A stretch of 64,000 nt of DNA, taken from contig OZ012688.1 of NCBI GenBank assembly GCA_963942565.1, forward strand, positions 21,342,804 to 21,406,803, written 5' to 3'. The DNA is from Maea johnstoni. Its lineage: Eukaryota > Annelida > Polychaeta > Spionida > Magelonidae. Within the stretch, counting starts at the first letter, position 1. Each line of letters begins with the position of its first letter. The notes under the pieces were generated by a model, which saw only the letters and a list, made by a program, of their open reading frames with translations, did no database searches and was not told where the DNA came from. Both the position numbers and the translations under genes were made by a program. Positions 1-15,121 of this stretch are shown piece by piece.

Positions 1-1140
1 GTAATGATGTCATTGAAATTCAATCATCTAGATCTGATCAACTCCAACTATAACCTTTGTTGTAAATTTGACATAACTCACTCATTTCTTTACCAATTGT
101 AACATACCAGGTACCAATTTATAGGATATTGTTAATTGCATCTATCCACTTTTTTCTTTCAAGGTCATTTGAAGGTTACCTGAAGGTCATATGATGATCA
201 TTTGAATATTTTTATGTTTATTATGCACTGTAGGTAGCTCAGTGCAATTGTTTCTAACCCCCTCTTTTCATTATAATCATCTGGAGCCAAATACAGTTGT
301 TTGAAGCTGAACAGCTTCTTTACCTGTCATACGGCCTCCATGTGTGAAAAAAGCCATTGTGTGATCAAATATGGTAAAATAAAACCTCTAGTGATAATGA
401 AGATGTCATAGATGAAGTCCTGGTCCCTAAAAATGTTGGTAGAGACACTTGCATTGTTTTGCTAGGTTATTTAGAACTAAAGTTATGCATAAAAACATAT
501 TTTCACCTGGTGGCCATCTTGGGTTTCAAGATGGCCGCCTTCTTGATGCTATTTTCCATATCAGAAATATAATCCTTAACCATAAAACATGGGTTTAGAC
601 ACTGAGACTGTATTTCTGTTACATTTTAAGGCAGAAATATGGCAAGAAGGAGAGTTCCATGGTGGCCATTTTGAATTTCATTTATGGAATTCTGTTGAAA
701 CAAGTCTGCCGACAAACAAACTGGATCACTTCCAGCTTGGTATTCATATGCCAAATCACACTTTGTGGGCACTACACAAAAGTCAAGTCCTCCACATTTC
801 GAAAATATCATATTTATTGAATAAAGTTGTATATATCTCCTTTATAGACCTCAATTCGCCCTATCCCAAGATTTCATTTTGGGACCATGCAATGATACTA
901 CCCGGATGGACACACCATTTAGTTCACTGAGACCATATGAGAAATCACAAACATATCTTTCTGATTTCATAACACAAAATACGACTTTGACATAGATATT
1001 CAAGATCTAATAAAACAATAATTAGGTCAGTTGCTGCAGTAGCTTCCATTTAATGACAAGTGACATTCATGGATGTACTCTGTTGGTAGGGAGAAAGCAT
1101 TATTGAGGATGATTAATTCTGAAAAAATACCACAGGTGTC
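1..1140. other. Intergenic, no gene recognised
   Basis: AT-rich sequence with no convincing coding region. An open frame at 589-930 has no recognisable domain. Around 510-540 a short inverted motif (GGCCATCTTG then CAAGATGGCC) forms a small hairpin. The region could be an old repeat copy, but no ends can be defined. Confidence 0.5.
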
Positions 1141-1149
1141 ACTTATTTA

Positions 1150-1705
1150 CGGAACTCCATAAAAAAACAATTATGGAATTCCTTAAATGCATTTATGGAA
1201 TTCCAAAAATGATTTATGGAATTCCATAAACCATTTATAGAATTCCATAAATGTCATTTAATTATGGAATTCCATAAATGATTTACAGAATTCCATAAAT
1301 GATTTATGAAATTCTATAGATGTGCATAATTGTGGATTTCCATAAATGATTTATGGAATTCCATAAATGTCATGCAATTATGGATTTATGGAATTCCATA
1401 AAATTTCATACATGATTTATGGAATTCCATAAATGATTTATGGAATTATGGATTTATGGAATTCCATAAAATTCCATACATGATTTATGGAATTCCAAAA
1501 TTGATTCATGAAATTCGATGAATGGCTACAATTATTGAATTCCATAAATGACTTATGGAATTCCAAAAATGACTAATGGAATACCATAAATGGTTTATGG
1601 AATTCCATAATCGCACAACATTTATGGAATTCCATAAATCATTCATGGAATTCCATAAATGATTTATGGTACATGTATTTCATAAATCATTTATTTAATT
1701 CCTTA
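1150..1705. repeat. Palindromic GGAATTCC satellite
   Basis: About 25 imperfect copies of a self-complementary unit close to ATTTATGGAATTCCATAAAT, spaced by short AT-rich stretches such as GATTT. Because each unit is its own reverse complement, the tract can fold into many small hairpins. Copies have diverged by point changes and short indels. No open frame of note. Confidence 0.85.
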
Positions 1706-2052
1706 AATGCAAACTTAAGGGTTCTTCGGCTTGCCATAAATTCTGAATATACGTAAGTCCATCAAAGGACTTCGACACATCTTCCTTGAGCTAGCACTCA
1801 TATAGCCATTTACTTCCCATTTTTACCTACAAAATCTGTCAAAAGTAGATATCTATATCTATATCTATCTATTCTATCTGTCTATCCCGAGTAGCATACT
1901 CTTTATACGATTAGCGAACATCCGTCCTTGCCAGTGCAATGGCCGTGCCCTACTTCCATCATTTAATATATCACCACCAACGATACCCAGATACCATACT
2001 GATGATGGCCAGTATGGCCCCTTGCATTCCGCATTTTAGATAGAAGAAAACT

Positions 2053-2171
2053 ATGGAAAGCCGTTCTTGCAGAAAAGCACTATTTGTCTTTAAAGACAAT
2101 TCATTGTCTTTAAAGACAAATGAATTGTCTTTAAAGACAAATAGTGCTTTTCTGCAAGAACGGCGTTCCAT
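2053..2171. repeat. Foldback hairpin, ~58 bp arms
   Basis: The left arm starts ATGGAAAGCCGTTCTTGCAG and the right arm ends with nearly the exact reverse complement (CTGCAAGAACGGCGTTCCAT). The middle holds three copies of the 14-bp palindrome TGTCTTTAAAGACA. It could be a small MITE or a local inverted duplication. No clear target-site duplication was found. Confidence 0.8.
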
Positions 2172-2765
2172 ATAAAACAGAATTCCTCAAAACCTTAAGT
2201 CGCAACAGACATGTCTACTCACAGCTTGGGGGTAAATAGTATGGAATGTATTGTGTTTGTCTCTTTGTCTCTAAATCCAGCTATTTTAAAGTATCCTCAG
2301 TGTTATGATAAACTTACTGCGACTTGCTGCGTAGTAGTGCACAGGCCCGGGAATCTGGGACTGTGTGATCAGTGAGCAGCCCCAAGTGTGCGTGCTGCAT
2401 TGGTATTCATATTACAAAGGACACGCCGAGTTGATTCCCTGCTATTCAGAGTAGGGTCATAGGTTTCTACAGACCCGCTTTGACCTATAAATCTATGTAT
2501 GTATGTCTCTGACTTCCCTTAGTATTAAACTGAGAGAAGTAGACAGGGAGTGGGCACTGGTCATGAATCATCAAATTTCGCTGCCTCTCACTATCTGACC
2601 TAGATATGATGACATCCCCCAGCCAGCCAGTGCATGCTTACTGCACAGATCACGTGACCAATACAACCCCAGGCTACAGCGCGTAACCCGAGGCGCAGAT
2701 GCCATGGGTATTAAATGATACGATGTACCAAGTGTGAAAGAGCAAATAAAGGACTTATTTTCACG
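2172..2765. other. Intergenic, nothing recognised
   Basis: Unique-looking sequence without a supported gene, RNA or clear repeat boundary. Confidence 0.4.
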
Positions 2766-3240
2766 ACCGTATTGGGGGGGGGGGGGGGGGGGGGTATTTT
2801 CTCTCCCCCCCTCCCTCATAAAAAATGGGAGTGAAATAAATATTGTTTATCTGGTATTGAGTGTGTCATTTTCGTTTTCATTTTCAGATTTTTGCTACTT
2901 CTTATTTTTGTGTTTATCGCCATTTCAGTATACTGAACTAAACTTGTGGATTTTTGGCGCCTGGAACAATAAGTGCGTATCGTGTGTGATGCAATTACAC
3001 ACACGCACTTATTTCCAGTTTTACAGTAGTTTTTTTTATTTTCTTTCCGCGCAAAAACGGGCGTGAATTTTTTTTTTCATTTCCTCCCCCCAATAAACAG
3101 GAGTGAAAAAAAGTTTGTTTTATTTTCTCTCCCATAAAAAACAGGCGTGAAAATAAAAAAAAAAGATGTATGTTCTTCCCCCGCTGAAAAAGGTAGAAAA
3201 ATAAAATTATCTCCCCATAAAATACGGGGAACTCCTAACA
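2766..3240. repeat. G-run plus degenerate minisatellite
   Basis: A run of about 19 G at 2775-2793 is followed by irregular copies of a unit of the type TTTTCTCTCCCCATAAAAAA then (C/G)GGAGTGAA (near 2800, 3040, 3080, 3125 and 3210). Copies are degenerate and unevenly spaced. Confidence 0.55.
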
Positions 3241-3424
3241 AAGGCGTGGTGCATAGGCACAGAAGGCTCTGTCACCAAACCTTTTCAGATTAGCGTTTGG
3301 TATCTGTAATAAGTTCATAGTGTTTGATTGACATATTCAATAATTTTACACATTACTATGGCAACATGCTATAATATAGGTGTTAGGATCGAGCCAGGCA
3401 GCTGGGCTGGCCGAGGGCCGTAGG

Positions 3425-3672
3425 CCAGGGGCTATGGCATGCCAAAATGATATTTATTCAACTCTCAAAATATCATGCAACTTTCAAAATATCGTTCAAC
3501 TTTGTTAAATATATCGTGCAACTTTCAAAATATGGTACAACTTTTAGAAATATATCATACAGCTCTGGAAGGATGTATATTTTTTGGGAACATGTGTAAT
3601 GACCTCAGAGCAGTCATGGGTGTTGTGCCAGGTTGTACACTTTTATTGGGGAAGGTCAGTGGTAAAGGAGAA
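3425..3672 (+). repeat. Dispersed repeat family A, copy 1
   Basis: Matches, in inverted orientation, the sequence at 19808-20028. Shared landmarks are CAACTTTCAAAATATGGTAC, ATATATCATACAGCTCTGGA and the TCATGGGTGTT/TCATGAGTGTT segment. This copy holds extra internal copies of the CAACTTTCAAAATAT motif. No coding signal; superfamily unknown. Confidence 0.75.
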
Positions 3673-3723
3673 AACCTACCGGATAGAGGGAGTCATTTGG
3701 TGGACACTGAGTCATTGAGTTAA

Positions 3724-3918
3724 CACTTATGCTGCTGGTGGCTAATTTGGCTAATACTTAAAAATAAAAAAAAACTGAAAATGACTAAAACTCTAGCACA
3801 TGGGTACTCATCAGAAAGTACTCAGTGAGAGATATCCAATGAATACCAACATGACAAGGTCTACATGGTTTTCAAAGATCTTTTCATCCTTGTGATTTGG
3901 ACCTTAGCATTACAAGGG
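3724..3918. mobile_element. piggyBac-like MITE (TTAA TSD)
   Basis: Flanked by TTAA at 3720-3723 and 3919-3922. The interior is related to the copy at 59306-59512: both share CTTATGCTGC(T/A)GGTGGCT near the left end and CAATGAATACCAACATGACA internally. A TTAA target site is typical of piggyBac-type elements. It is non-coding and non-autonomous. Confidence 0.6.
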
Positions 3919-4169
3919 TTAACCTGCCCCCTCCTTGGACCTCCCACATCAGGTTGCGGTCACATGTCACCCTTCAGACCTTTATGAATGCAAATTAAGA
4001 TGGCGGAGTAGGTGTCAACAAGTACTTCAGACACAGCTGGAGAAGTACATATATAGCTATGTGGTCAGCAAGTCATTGTCAATAGGAGTATTTCACATAA
4101 GGGAGACCCCCTACTGGGATGGGGCAAGCGGCTGGCCGTGGTGTGTCAGAGCCACTATCACCAGCATTA

Positions 4170-4170
<1 letters not shown>

Positions 4171-4211
<41 letters not shown>
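4171..4211. repeat. (CT)n microsatellite
   Basis: About 20 uninterrupted CT dinucleotides. Confidence 0.95.
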
Positions 4212-4215
<4 letters not shown>

Positions 4216-4225
4216 GCCGCGCCTG

Positions 4226-4420
4226 TTTGGCTAATTCTGAGTTGGCAGTTTGGTGGACAAGTGTATCTAGATGGTTCTTAACATAAACTAATTTCAAAAA
4301 AATAAACAAAAAGGTGCTTTTGATGCTGATTTCCGGCGATATATAGTACAACCGATATCACACTTCTGCTTCCACAATGGGGTTGCACTGCACGGACTTT
4401 GTTGGTTGTCCGGTGGCAGA
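4226..4420 (+). repeat. Dispersed repeat family B, partial copy
   Basis: Shares with 6497-6815 and 12107-12431 the segments GTTTGGTGGACAAGTGTATC, CAAAAAGGTGCTTTTGATGC and GGGGTTGCACTGCACG. It lacks the left part present in the other copies. Non-coding, unknown class. Confidence 0.75.
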
Positions 4421-4448
4421 AGCACGCACACTGTAGTAGCGTAGCTTA

Positions 4449-4982
4449 AGCCCTGGTCACATCAGGCATACGTCCGCCGTGCGGGCTGTTTGCGGGCAGT
4501 TTACGGCCGAAAACCGTGGCGATCGCAGGATCACCTTGCGGTTGCCTCAAGGAGTTGGCCTCAACCGTAGAGGTCGTGCGGTCGAAAATCAGTGGTCGTG
4601 GGCCGTAGAGAGGTTTGCGAACATGTTCGCAAATCAGTCTACGGTCCGCGACCTACCTACGGACATTTGTTGCTTTACGCAAAAAAAATCGGGGGTTGGG
4701 GGGGGGGGGGGGGGGGGGGGGTGGGGTAAAATAATTCAAAATTCGATCCCTCCCCCCCCCTAAAAAAATCTTCCGTTCCTCCCCCCCCCCCCACACTTCT
4801 AAATGGAACTGCCCTTAAACATTTCCGTGATTGTAAAATTTCTCACGACCGGCCGCACGACTAATTCTGATGTGACCACAAATGAAAGATCTCTGACTGG
4901 ACGCATGCGACCTGTTCACGGCACTTTGGACGCATGCGATCAATCAGCCGTACGGAGGTCTTAGTCTGATGTGACCAGGGCT
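4449..4982. mobile_element. Harbinger-like TIR element, TTA TSD
   Basis: The left end AGCCCTGGTCACATCAG is mirrored by CTGATGTGACCAGGGCT at the right end. Perfect TTA duplications lie at 4446-4448 and 4983-4985. Three-base TWA duplications are characteristic of PIF/Harbinger. The 534 bp interior has no transposase frame. It holds a long G run (4699-4720), C runs and, near 4790-4813, one end of another family (CACACTTCTAAATGGAACTGCCC), so a second MITE fragment appears nested inside. Confidence 0.8.
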
Positions 4983-4985
4983 TTA

Positions 4986-5693
4986 CCCGGGTAATCAAAG
5001 GGAACCTGGGCATGCACCGAAAGGGTTTAGGCGGCATGGACACAATGGACAATGCCTGCATCGGCGCTAAGAGCGTACGGACACATCCCTTGGGAAAAAA
5101 CACAATCAAAGGTTGTGCGCTTAGAGAGAGAGAGCATTTGAACAAACCCAAACAATTCAGCATACTACGGTGGTGCATGGGTAACATGCATATTTGAGCT
5201 TACGAAAAATTCGGACTTCTCTATAGTTACAAAAAATGTTTTCCATACAGCCAGTATATAAGCTACCCGGCTTTAAATAGATACAATTTGAAAGTTATCT
5301 TTATCAAAATAAATTGTGATGGAACTTAATGTCTATGTATATTTTATAGAACCACCTCATGCCCATACCTCACTTTGGGTATGGTTGGAATTAATCCGTG
5401 TTTGAACGAAGATTGTGCCTCCTTTGGAATATGTTTTCCTTCAACAATTATTGAAATAGTATTGCTTTTACATTTCCTTAACAATCATAGCGTAGCAGCC
5501 CAAAGAAAAGCCCATTTTTTTTTTATCTATTTATCATTTTTGGGGGGGAGGGGGAGGATATCCACATAAAAGTATCAATTGGAAATAATTTGTGGGTAGA
5601 ATCATACCAAAATGCTTACTGGCCAACTCATACACATTCTTTCTACGTTTTTTTCGTATCTGGACTTTATTCCCAAAATATTTCATTGATAGC

Positions 5694-5697
<4 letters not shown>
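4986..5697. other. Intergenic, nothing recognised
   Basis: No supported gene or RNA. Short A/T and G runs near 5515-5560. Confidence 0.4.
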
Positions 5698-6496
<799 letters not shown>

Positions 6497-6815
6497 AAAA
6501 AGAAATTTTGTGGTTACCGTCCGTAGGACGGGTACTTTTCTAGTATATTATAAGAGAGGAAGCCCTATCCTTTGCAACGGGTAAACTCCGTTGCCATACC
6601 TATGTCCCTATTTCTGAGTGGAACGTTTGGTGGACGAGTGTATCTACATGGTTCTTAGCGTAAACAAATTTCAAAATGATTTACAAAAAGGTGCTTTTGA
6701 TGCTGATTTCTCAACATCGAGCGCGGCCGGGTATGACCACCCTGCGATAGATGGTACTACCGATAGCTAACTTCTGCATCCACAGTGGGGTTGCACTGCA
6801 CGTACTTTGTTGGTG
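6497..6815 (+). repeat. Dispersed repeat family B, long copy
   Basis: Nearly collinear with 12107-12431 (ACGGGTACTTTTCTAGTATA, CCTATCCTTTGCAACGGGTA, CTCAACATCGAGCGCGGCCG) and, in its right half, with 4226-4420. Two long copies plus one partial copy within 8 kb indicate an active or recently active dispersed family. No inverted ends or coding frame could be fixed. Confidence 0.8.
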
Positions 6816-7381
6816 TGTAGACTAGCGCCAGTCTCACAATCACGTCACGGATTAGATACTGGTATCGCCCACCATCTTGGAAAAATGTGTCATCCGTATC
6901 CACGATACCGGGCCCTGTGTTGTTACGTCTTTGTTCAGAACGTGTATACGGGAAGTACCGTTTGCCGGTTAGTCACGTTCTTGGGCCTCAGGCAAATACA
7001 ATTGAAGTTAAATCATGTGTATTTATTATCCGACGGCGTATTTTCGCTTCGTTGAGGATCATGTTTAAAAACTCAATGCCACAATCTCATTATGCCCGAA
7101 ATCTTAGATGAAGAAAACCTTAGTGCTACTGATATGAATTATTGTTTTCTTTTTAATCAATTAGTACAATTGATAGTACATTCAAACTTAGATGAATAAA
7201 GATCCAGATGTATGTGAACTTGTAGTTTAATGTGAGTAAGGGTGACTTTACCAAACATGTGGAATAAATGAACCTTGACTCATTAGTTCAGGCCTCAGGT
7301 TAATCATGTTCTTGGGCCTTTGGTATATACGTTTTTTAAGGTTACACGTGCATTTATTATCCAACGAAACGTACACCTTTT
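6816..7381. other. Intergenic with diverged internal repeat
   Basis: Two diverged direct copies of a segment containing GTTCTTGGGCCT and TTTATTATCC occur around 6975-7040 and 7305-7360. No gene is supported. Confidence 0.4.
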
Positions 7382-8260
7382 ATAGTGGCGATAGCAAGCA
7401 ACTCTGCAAGGAGCGGTGACAAAGTTTTAGACCGTTAGGCTATGGGGGCAGCAGATGATAATTTCTAGAGGAACTGTAGATGTGAATTAACATCCATGGT
7501 ATTTCTTGGAAAGTGTGTCACTCATTTTCTTTTTTTAATGCGATTGAATTCTATGAATACTGAAATGTCGATATACATGTACTATAGGAGTGGATTCCTT
7601 TTGGCAATAATGTATTATGTTACATATGCCTTATATTTTAAAGCCCTTTACAATATCATCTCTGTTGAGTACTCTAGACAGCAGAAGGATGAGGATGCTG
7701 GTGTTAGTTGACAATTAAGGTCACTTTGCATCAAAATGAGAATCCTTTATTATCACTGACTACGTGAAATGACCATTCACCGCTTACATGTGGGTCTCTG
7801 AAAAATGTTAAGAAATACCTCTCTTTGATATACAGCACAGCATTTTACAGCCCTATGGCATGCTGAGTAGGTCTGTGCATCTAAAATCAAATCTGATTTT
7901 ATTTGGAAAATAAGGGCAGCATTCCAAAAATATTTGAAATTTATTTTCTATACATGAAAAACAAGTTTTCATTCTTAGAATACCCATGTGGTCTGACATT
8001 ATTTTGATGTTCTTTCAAAAACAAAGGCATTATCAAAAAAAATTAAGATATTATTTTTCTGTTTATGAAGGAATAGCCTCTTTCAAATCAATGTGTGAAT
8101 TCACATTGGTTTACTGTCCTTTTACTTCTCAGTCATACTTCATAGGCATGGAAAGCATGATTGGTTAACACATTCTTGCTTTGATGGTTCTGCTTTAATC
8201 TATCATGTACATCATATGACACATTTGAAAATGACAACAAATAAAGTATAAGAAAATTTG
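7382..8260 (+). repeat. Tandem duplication, full unit (879 bp)
   Basis: The 879 bp unit starting ATAGTGGCGATAGCAAGCAA is followed immediately by a second, shortened copy at 8261. Identity is near complete where both are present, so the duplication is recent. No coding signal. Confidence 0.9.
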
Positions 8261-8570
8261 ATAGTGGCGATAGCAAGCAACTCTGCAAGGAGCGGTGACA
8301 AAGTTTTAGACCGTTAGGCTATGGGGGCAGCAGATGATAATTTCTAGAGGAACTGTAGATGTGAATTAACATCCATGGTATTTCTTGGAAAGTGTGTCAC
8401 TCATTTTCTTTTTTTAATGCGATTGAATTCACATTGGTTTACTGTCCTTTTACTTCTCAGTCATACTTCATAGGCATGGAAAGCATGATTGGTTAACACA
8501 TTCTTGCTTTGATGGTTCTGCTTTAATTTATACAAATAAACTTATACAAATAAAGTATAAGAAAATTTGA
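8261..8570 (+). repeat. Tandem duplication, deleted copy
   Basis: Repeats 7382-7551, then jumps to the sequence equivalent to 8097 onward, losing about 551 bp. Both breakpoints in the parent copy carry GAATTC (7546-7551 and 8097-8102), and one GAATTC remains here, as expected for a deletion between short direct repeats. Near 8525-8550 the tail has a second small rearrangement. Confidence 0.9.
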
Positions 8571-9605
8571 ATAAGTATTTTGAGCTGAGTTCCAAATATC
8601 ACTTCTTCATCAAATGCTTTTAAGTTGAAATATGCTTTTGTTAGAAAGATATAGCCAAGTCGTTTTCATCTACTTAAGCATGAATGGGCTAAGAGACCAC
8701 TTCTGGGAGTAAATAAACATTTCCAGATATTTCATTTTTTTTTTACTGAACTAGAATTTTTTCTAGGGTGAATGTTATGCTATTGCTCTTATAGAAAGTT
8801 TAATCATAGGTGTTCATCTTCTCTATTTGTAAACAAGTCAAGTTTCTAATGAAAGGGTCCTCTGAATCTATGATACTTTTGAAAATAACTTGGGAATATA
8901 GCCTGAAGTCACTAGTGGTTGAAGGAAAGTAATTTCTTGGCTTCTGATTGTCATTTCTATATCATCTCTTTTTGTAAAGATGCTTTGTTTAAAAATATAT
9001 TCTTATAATAGTATGGCCTTCCGTGTGCTGAGGATTTAAATGGATTAAAAACACCTTAAATTATTGCTTGCCACAGGGTTAATGGGAAAAGCATTCATGT
9101 CTACCATGTATTATGTTTCTATTGCACTCTGTCCACGGCACGTTTGATATATGTAAATTTAGAAAATGTCTTACTTGATACTTATACAGACTTACTAATA
9201 ACATATAAATCAAACATATTGAATACTTATTCATTTTGACTTTTTGACAGAATTACCTTGACTATATTGTGTACTCAAAGGTTAGCTCTAGCCCAATAAA
9301 AGAACAACATTTTGCACATTTGTGCTGTTGTAACAGAAAGATTTGAGCCTTTACAATGAACCTTATTTCAAGTATTTTATGATACCTATATGTAATTCAT
9401 CATGTATTGAATTAACTGTATACATACTCTTTTTGATGAAGATGACCAGACATCTGTGGTATGTATTCATGGATACCCAGTTTGAGCTCTAAGGCCAAAA
9501 CAAAAATAAATGCTGCTTTTGTGGTTACACATTCGTTAAGTAGTGAACAACTTTTATTCCAATATTTTCTCATTAAGTATCATTTCGAGAAGTACTTGGG
9601 TGTGA
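8571..9605. other. Intergenic, nothing recognised
   Basis: AT-rich sequence with no supported gene or bounded repeat. Confidence 0.4.
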
Positions 9606-11976
9606 ATGGGGGTATCAGGACAATATACCCCCGGACAGTATGCCCCCAGGACAAAACATCCCCGGACAAAATCCCCCCGTTCCAATATCCCCCCGGATAA
9701 GATCCCCCTGGATGATATCTCTAGTAAAACATGTGTTAGTAAAAAAAATCTTTTTTAATTCCAGTCTTTTAAATTATCTTAAAACATGTGCTAGTAAAAA
9801 TATTTTTAAAAAAATCCAGTGTTTTAAATCATCCTTAAACATGTGTTAGTAAAAATCTTTTAAATCCAGTGTTTTAAATAATCCTAAGAAATGTGTAAGT
9901 AAAAAGAATTAAAAAAAATTCAGTGTTGTAAATTATCCTTAAAGGACAATTCCACCATGAATAAAACATGGGCCCAAATAGTGTCTTAGGGTATACTCTA
10001 CTCATATCCAAGACCCCACAACCACCCACCTCCACATTAAAAGTTTATTGCTGTTTTAAGTCATGTTTTGCCATGTATCTGGGGGCGGCCATTTTGAAAT
10101 TAGCTCATGACAGAATAGTTGCACAACCTCTGCAGTAGCCAGCATCTGCATATACAAGGCTAGGAGTGTGCCCAAATACATTGTGTCCTGTTTCTTCTAG
10201 TAGTAGGAATTTGACAAAGATCATATAACATATGTATTGAGTTTACAAGGACACTAGTAAGATTCTGTAAGTTTAAGATGTAAGAGTAAAATACTTACCC
10301 TTCCCATCGCTCTAGACCACATTCAGATAGTACACTGATTGTAAATTATTATTTGTTTGTACTGATTTACATTGTAGTTGTTAAAAGGCAGGGAATGGTA
10401 AGTTGGGTTGATAACAACAATTGCAAGCACTTCCCAGAGTTGAAAACACCCTGGGGACTTCAGGTGCTCAGGAAACAGCCATCTCAACACAATTTTGTTA
10501 AATGCTATCACCATTGCAGGAAGTGAATCTGGGGAACTACTAATCAATCAGTCATGTAATGCAATTGACCTGGCTAGTACTGTCAATCTAAGGAACACTT
10601 TGCCTGATGGGTTTGCAAGTCTAGTTTTAGGATTTAAAAATCATTAAGAGAAGTCATTTGATACAAACCTTTCCCAGCTGTCATACAAACAATCAAAATG
10701 ATGAGTTATATGACTGATTTTAAGGGTATAGAATAAATAATCAGCAAATTAAGGGGTTTGGTAGAAGCAAACTTATCCATGACAAATGTTAAGTGTACTT
10801 TTATCTCTCTCCCTTTCTTAGCCATTTTATTGTACCATTTAAAGAGAATTTGTCTTTAAACAATTTGATGTAACAGATATTGCCTCCTTCTTTGAGCACT
10901 GCTGGACCCTCTCTTTTCTCTCTTGTTGAACATGGCTGTGTGGGATCAAAATTGAATATTGTAGGCACTGCACCAGGTTTCGGGAGTTTAAACCTCCTAA
11001 ATCCAAGTTTTGTTTGTAGTTCAGCCTCAAAACAAGATTCCTCAAAGTGTTCATGACAAACAGTTTGGGCTCCACTTAAATGATTAGTTTTTCATTGTCC
11101 CGGCATTCTATCCCAATGTTGAATAGCCATCTTGCTGCTAAATCCTTCTTTTCTGGGTTAATCTTTGGGTTTGAAATGGAGAAAAAGGAAATTCCCTTTC
11201 CTTTTCCCCTGTCAGATCTGTTGTAGCATCCAATAAACAGCACAACTCACCATTTTCACAACATTGTTGTCATGGTTTCATGTGTGATGCTGGGTGCTGA
11301 ACATACAGGAAGTGCAACTATTCTGGCCTGGACTGCCTGTCAGATGTAGAGTAGCAGTGCATTGTGGGATACAATGGCTCCCATGGTCTTGAGCTTAATG
11401 GCTGGTTGGGGGTGGCAATTAAGTGCAATTTCAGAGGTAAGGAAGCCAAACAGTATTCAGGTGAACAGGGACTGTAAAGTATACATACTAAAGTAAGTTC
11501 TCAGCATATATTAGCCTGAAGGTGTAATTGTCCTTTAAACATTTGCTATTAAAAAAGTTTTAAAAAATCAAACAAAAAATCCAGTGTTTAAATCATCTTA
11601 GAAAATGTGTTAGTAATAAAAAAAAAAAAAATTTAAAAAAAAAATCCAGTGTTTTAAATTATCCTAAAACATGTGTTAGTAAAAAAAAATAGAAAAAAAA
11701 AATACAAACTTCCAGTGTTCTGAATTATCCTAAAATATAATTCAAAACACTGGAATTTAAATAAAAATGTTTTTTTACTTACACATGTTTTAGAATCATA
11801 TAAAAAAATGGAATATTTTATTTTTATTTTTATGAATTTTTTTTACTAACAGATGTTTTAGGATAATTTCAAACACTGGAATTTAAAAAAAAATCGTTTT
11901 ACTAACACATGTTTTACTAGAGATATTATCCGAGGGGATATTGTCCAGGGTGATATTGTCCGGGGGGGGGGGGGAT
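9606..11976. mobile_element. Foldback minisatellite element, interrupted
   Basis: The left end is a C-rich array of (G)GACAATAT-CCCCC-type units (9610-9715). The right end has the inverse, GGGGATATTGTCC (11935-11970). Inside, both flanks carry a minisatellite of about 58 bp containing CCAGTGTTTTAAAT and ACATGTGTTAGTAAAAA. The array reads forward at 9720-9940 and 11540-11735 and in reverse at about 11740-11920, so the whole is a foldback structure. A 1.6 kb element (9943-11534) interrupts the forward array. Confidence 0.65.
9943..11534. mobile_element. TIR element inserted in minisatellite
   Basis: The left end AGGACAATTCCACC and right end GGTGTAATTGTCCT are inverted repeats with one mismatch, flanked on both sides by TTAA (9939-9942, 11535-11538). 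The TTAA target resembles piggyBac, though the ends do not start with CCC. The 1592 bp interior has no recognisable transposase; unassigned non-autonomous element. Confidence 0.65.
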
Positions 11977-12090
11977 AGTCAGGCAGCGAGAGGGGGCAAA
12001 AGAGGGAGAGAGGGGTGCAAAAGAGAGGGAGAGGGGGTAGAGGGAGAAAGAGGGAGGGGGCAAAAGAGAGAGAGAGAGAGAGGCGCTCTG
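11977..12090. repeat. GA-rich simple sequence
   Basis: Irregular GA/GGGCAAAAGAG repeats ending in a pure (GA)n stretch near 12065-12082. Confidence 0.85.
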
Positions 12091-12106
12091 ATATGTTTGC
12101 CATTAT

Positions 12107-12431
12107 AAGAAATTTCATGGTTTCCGTCCGCAGGGCGGGTACTTTTCTAGTATATTATAAGACAGTAAGCCCTATCCTTTGCAACGGGTAAACTCCGTTG
12201 CCACACCTATGTCCCTATTTCTGAGTGGCACGTTTGGTTGACGAGTGTATGTACATGGTTCTTAGCGTAAACAGATTTCAAAATATTTAACAAAAAGGTG
12301 CTTTTGCTGCCGATTTCTCAACCTCGAGCGCGGCCGGGTTTGGTATGACCACCCGACGATAGATGGTACTACCGATATTTAACTTCTGCTTCCACAGTGG
12401 GGTTGCACTGCACGTACTTTGTTGGTGTGTA
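12107..12431 (+). repeat. Dispersed repeat family B, long copy
   Basis: Nearly collinear with 6497-6815. It ends at the start of the large (TA)n tract. Confidence 0.8.
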
Positions 12432-12437
12432 CGGTGG

Positions 12438-15120
<2,683 letters not shown>

Positions 15121-15121
15121 C

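Noticed and set aside
589-930. 113-codon open frame
   Set aside because: No recognisable domain, no splice or promoter context, and surrounding sequence looks like old repeat.
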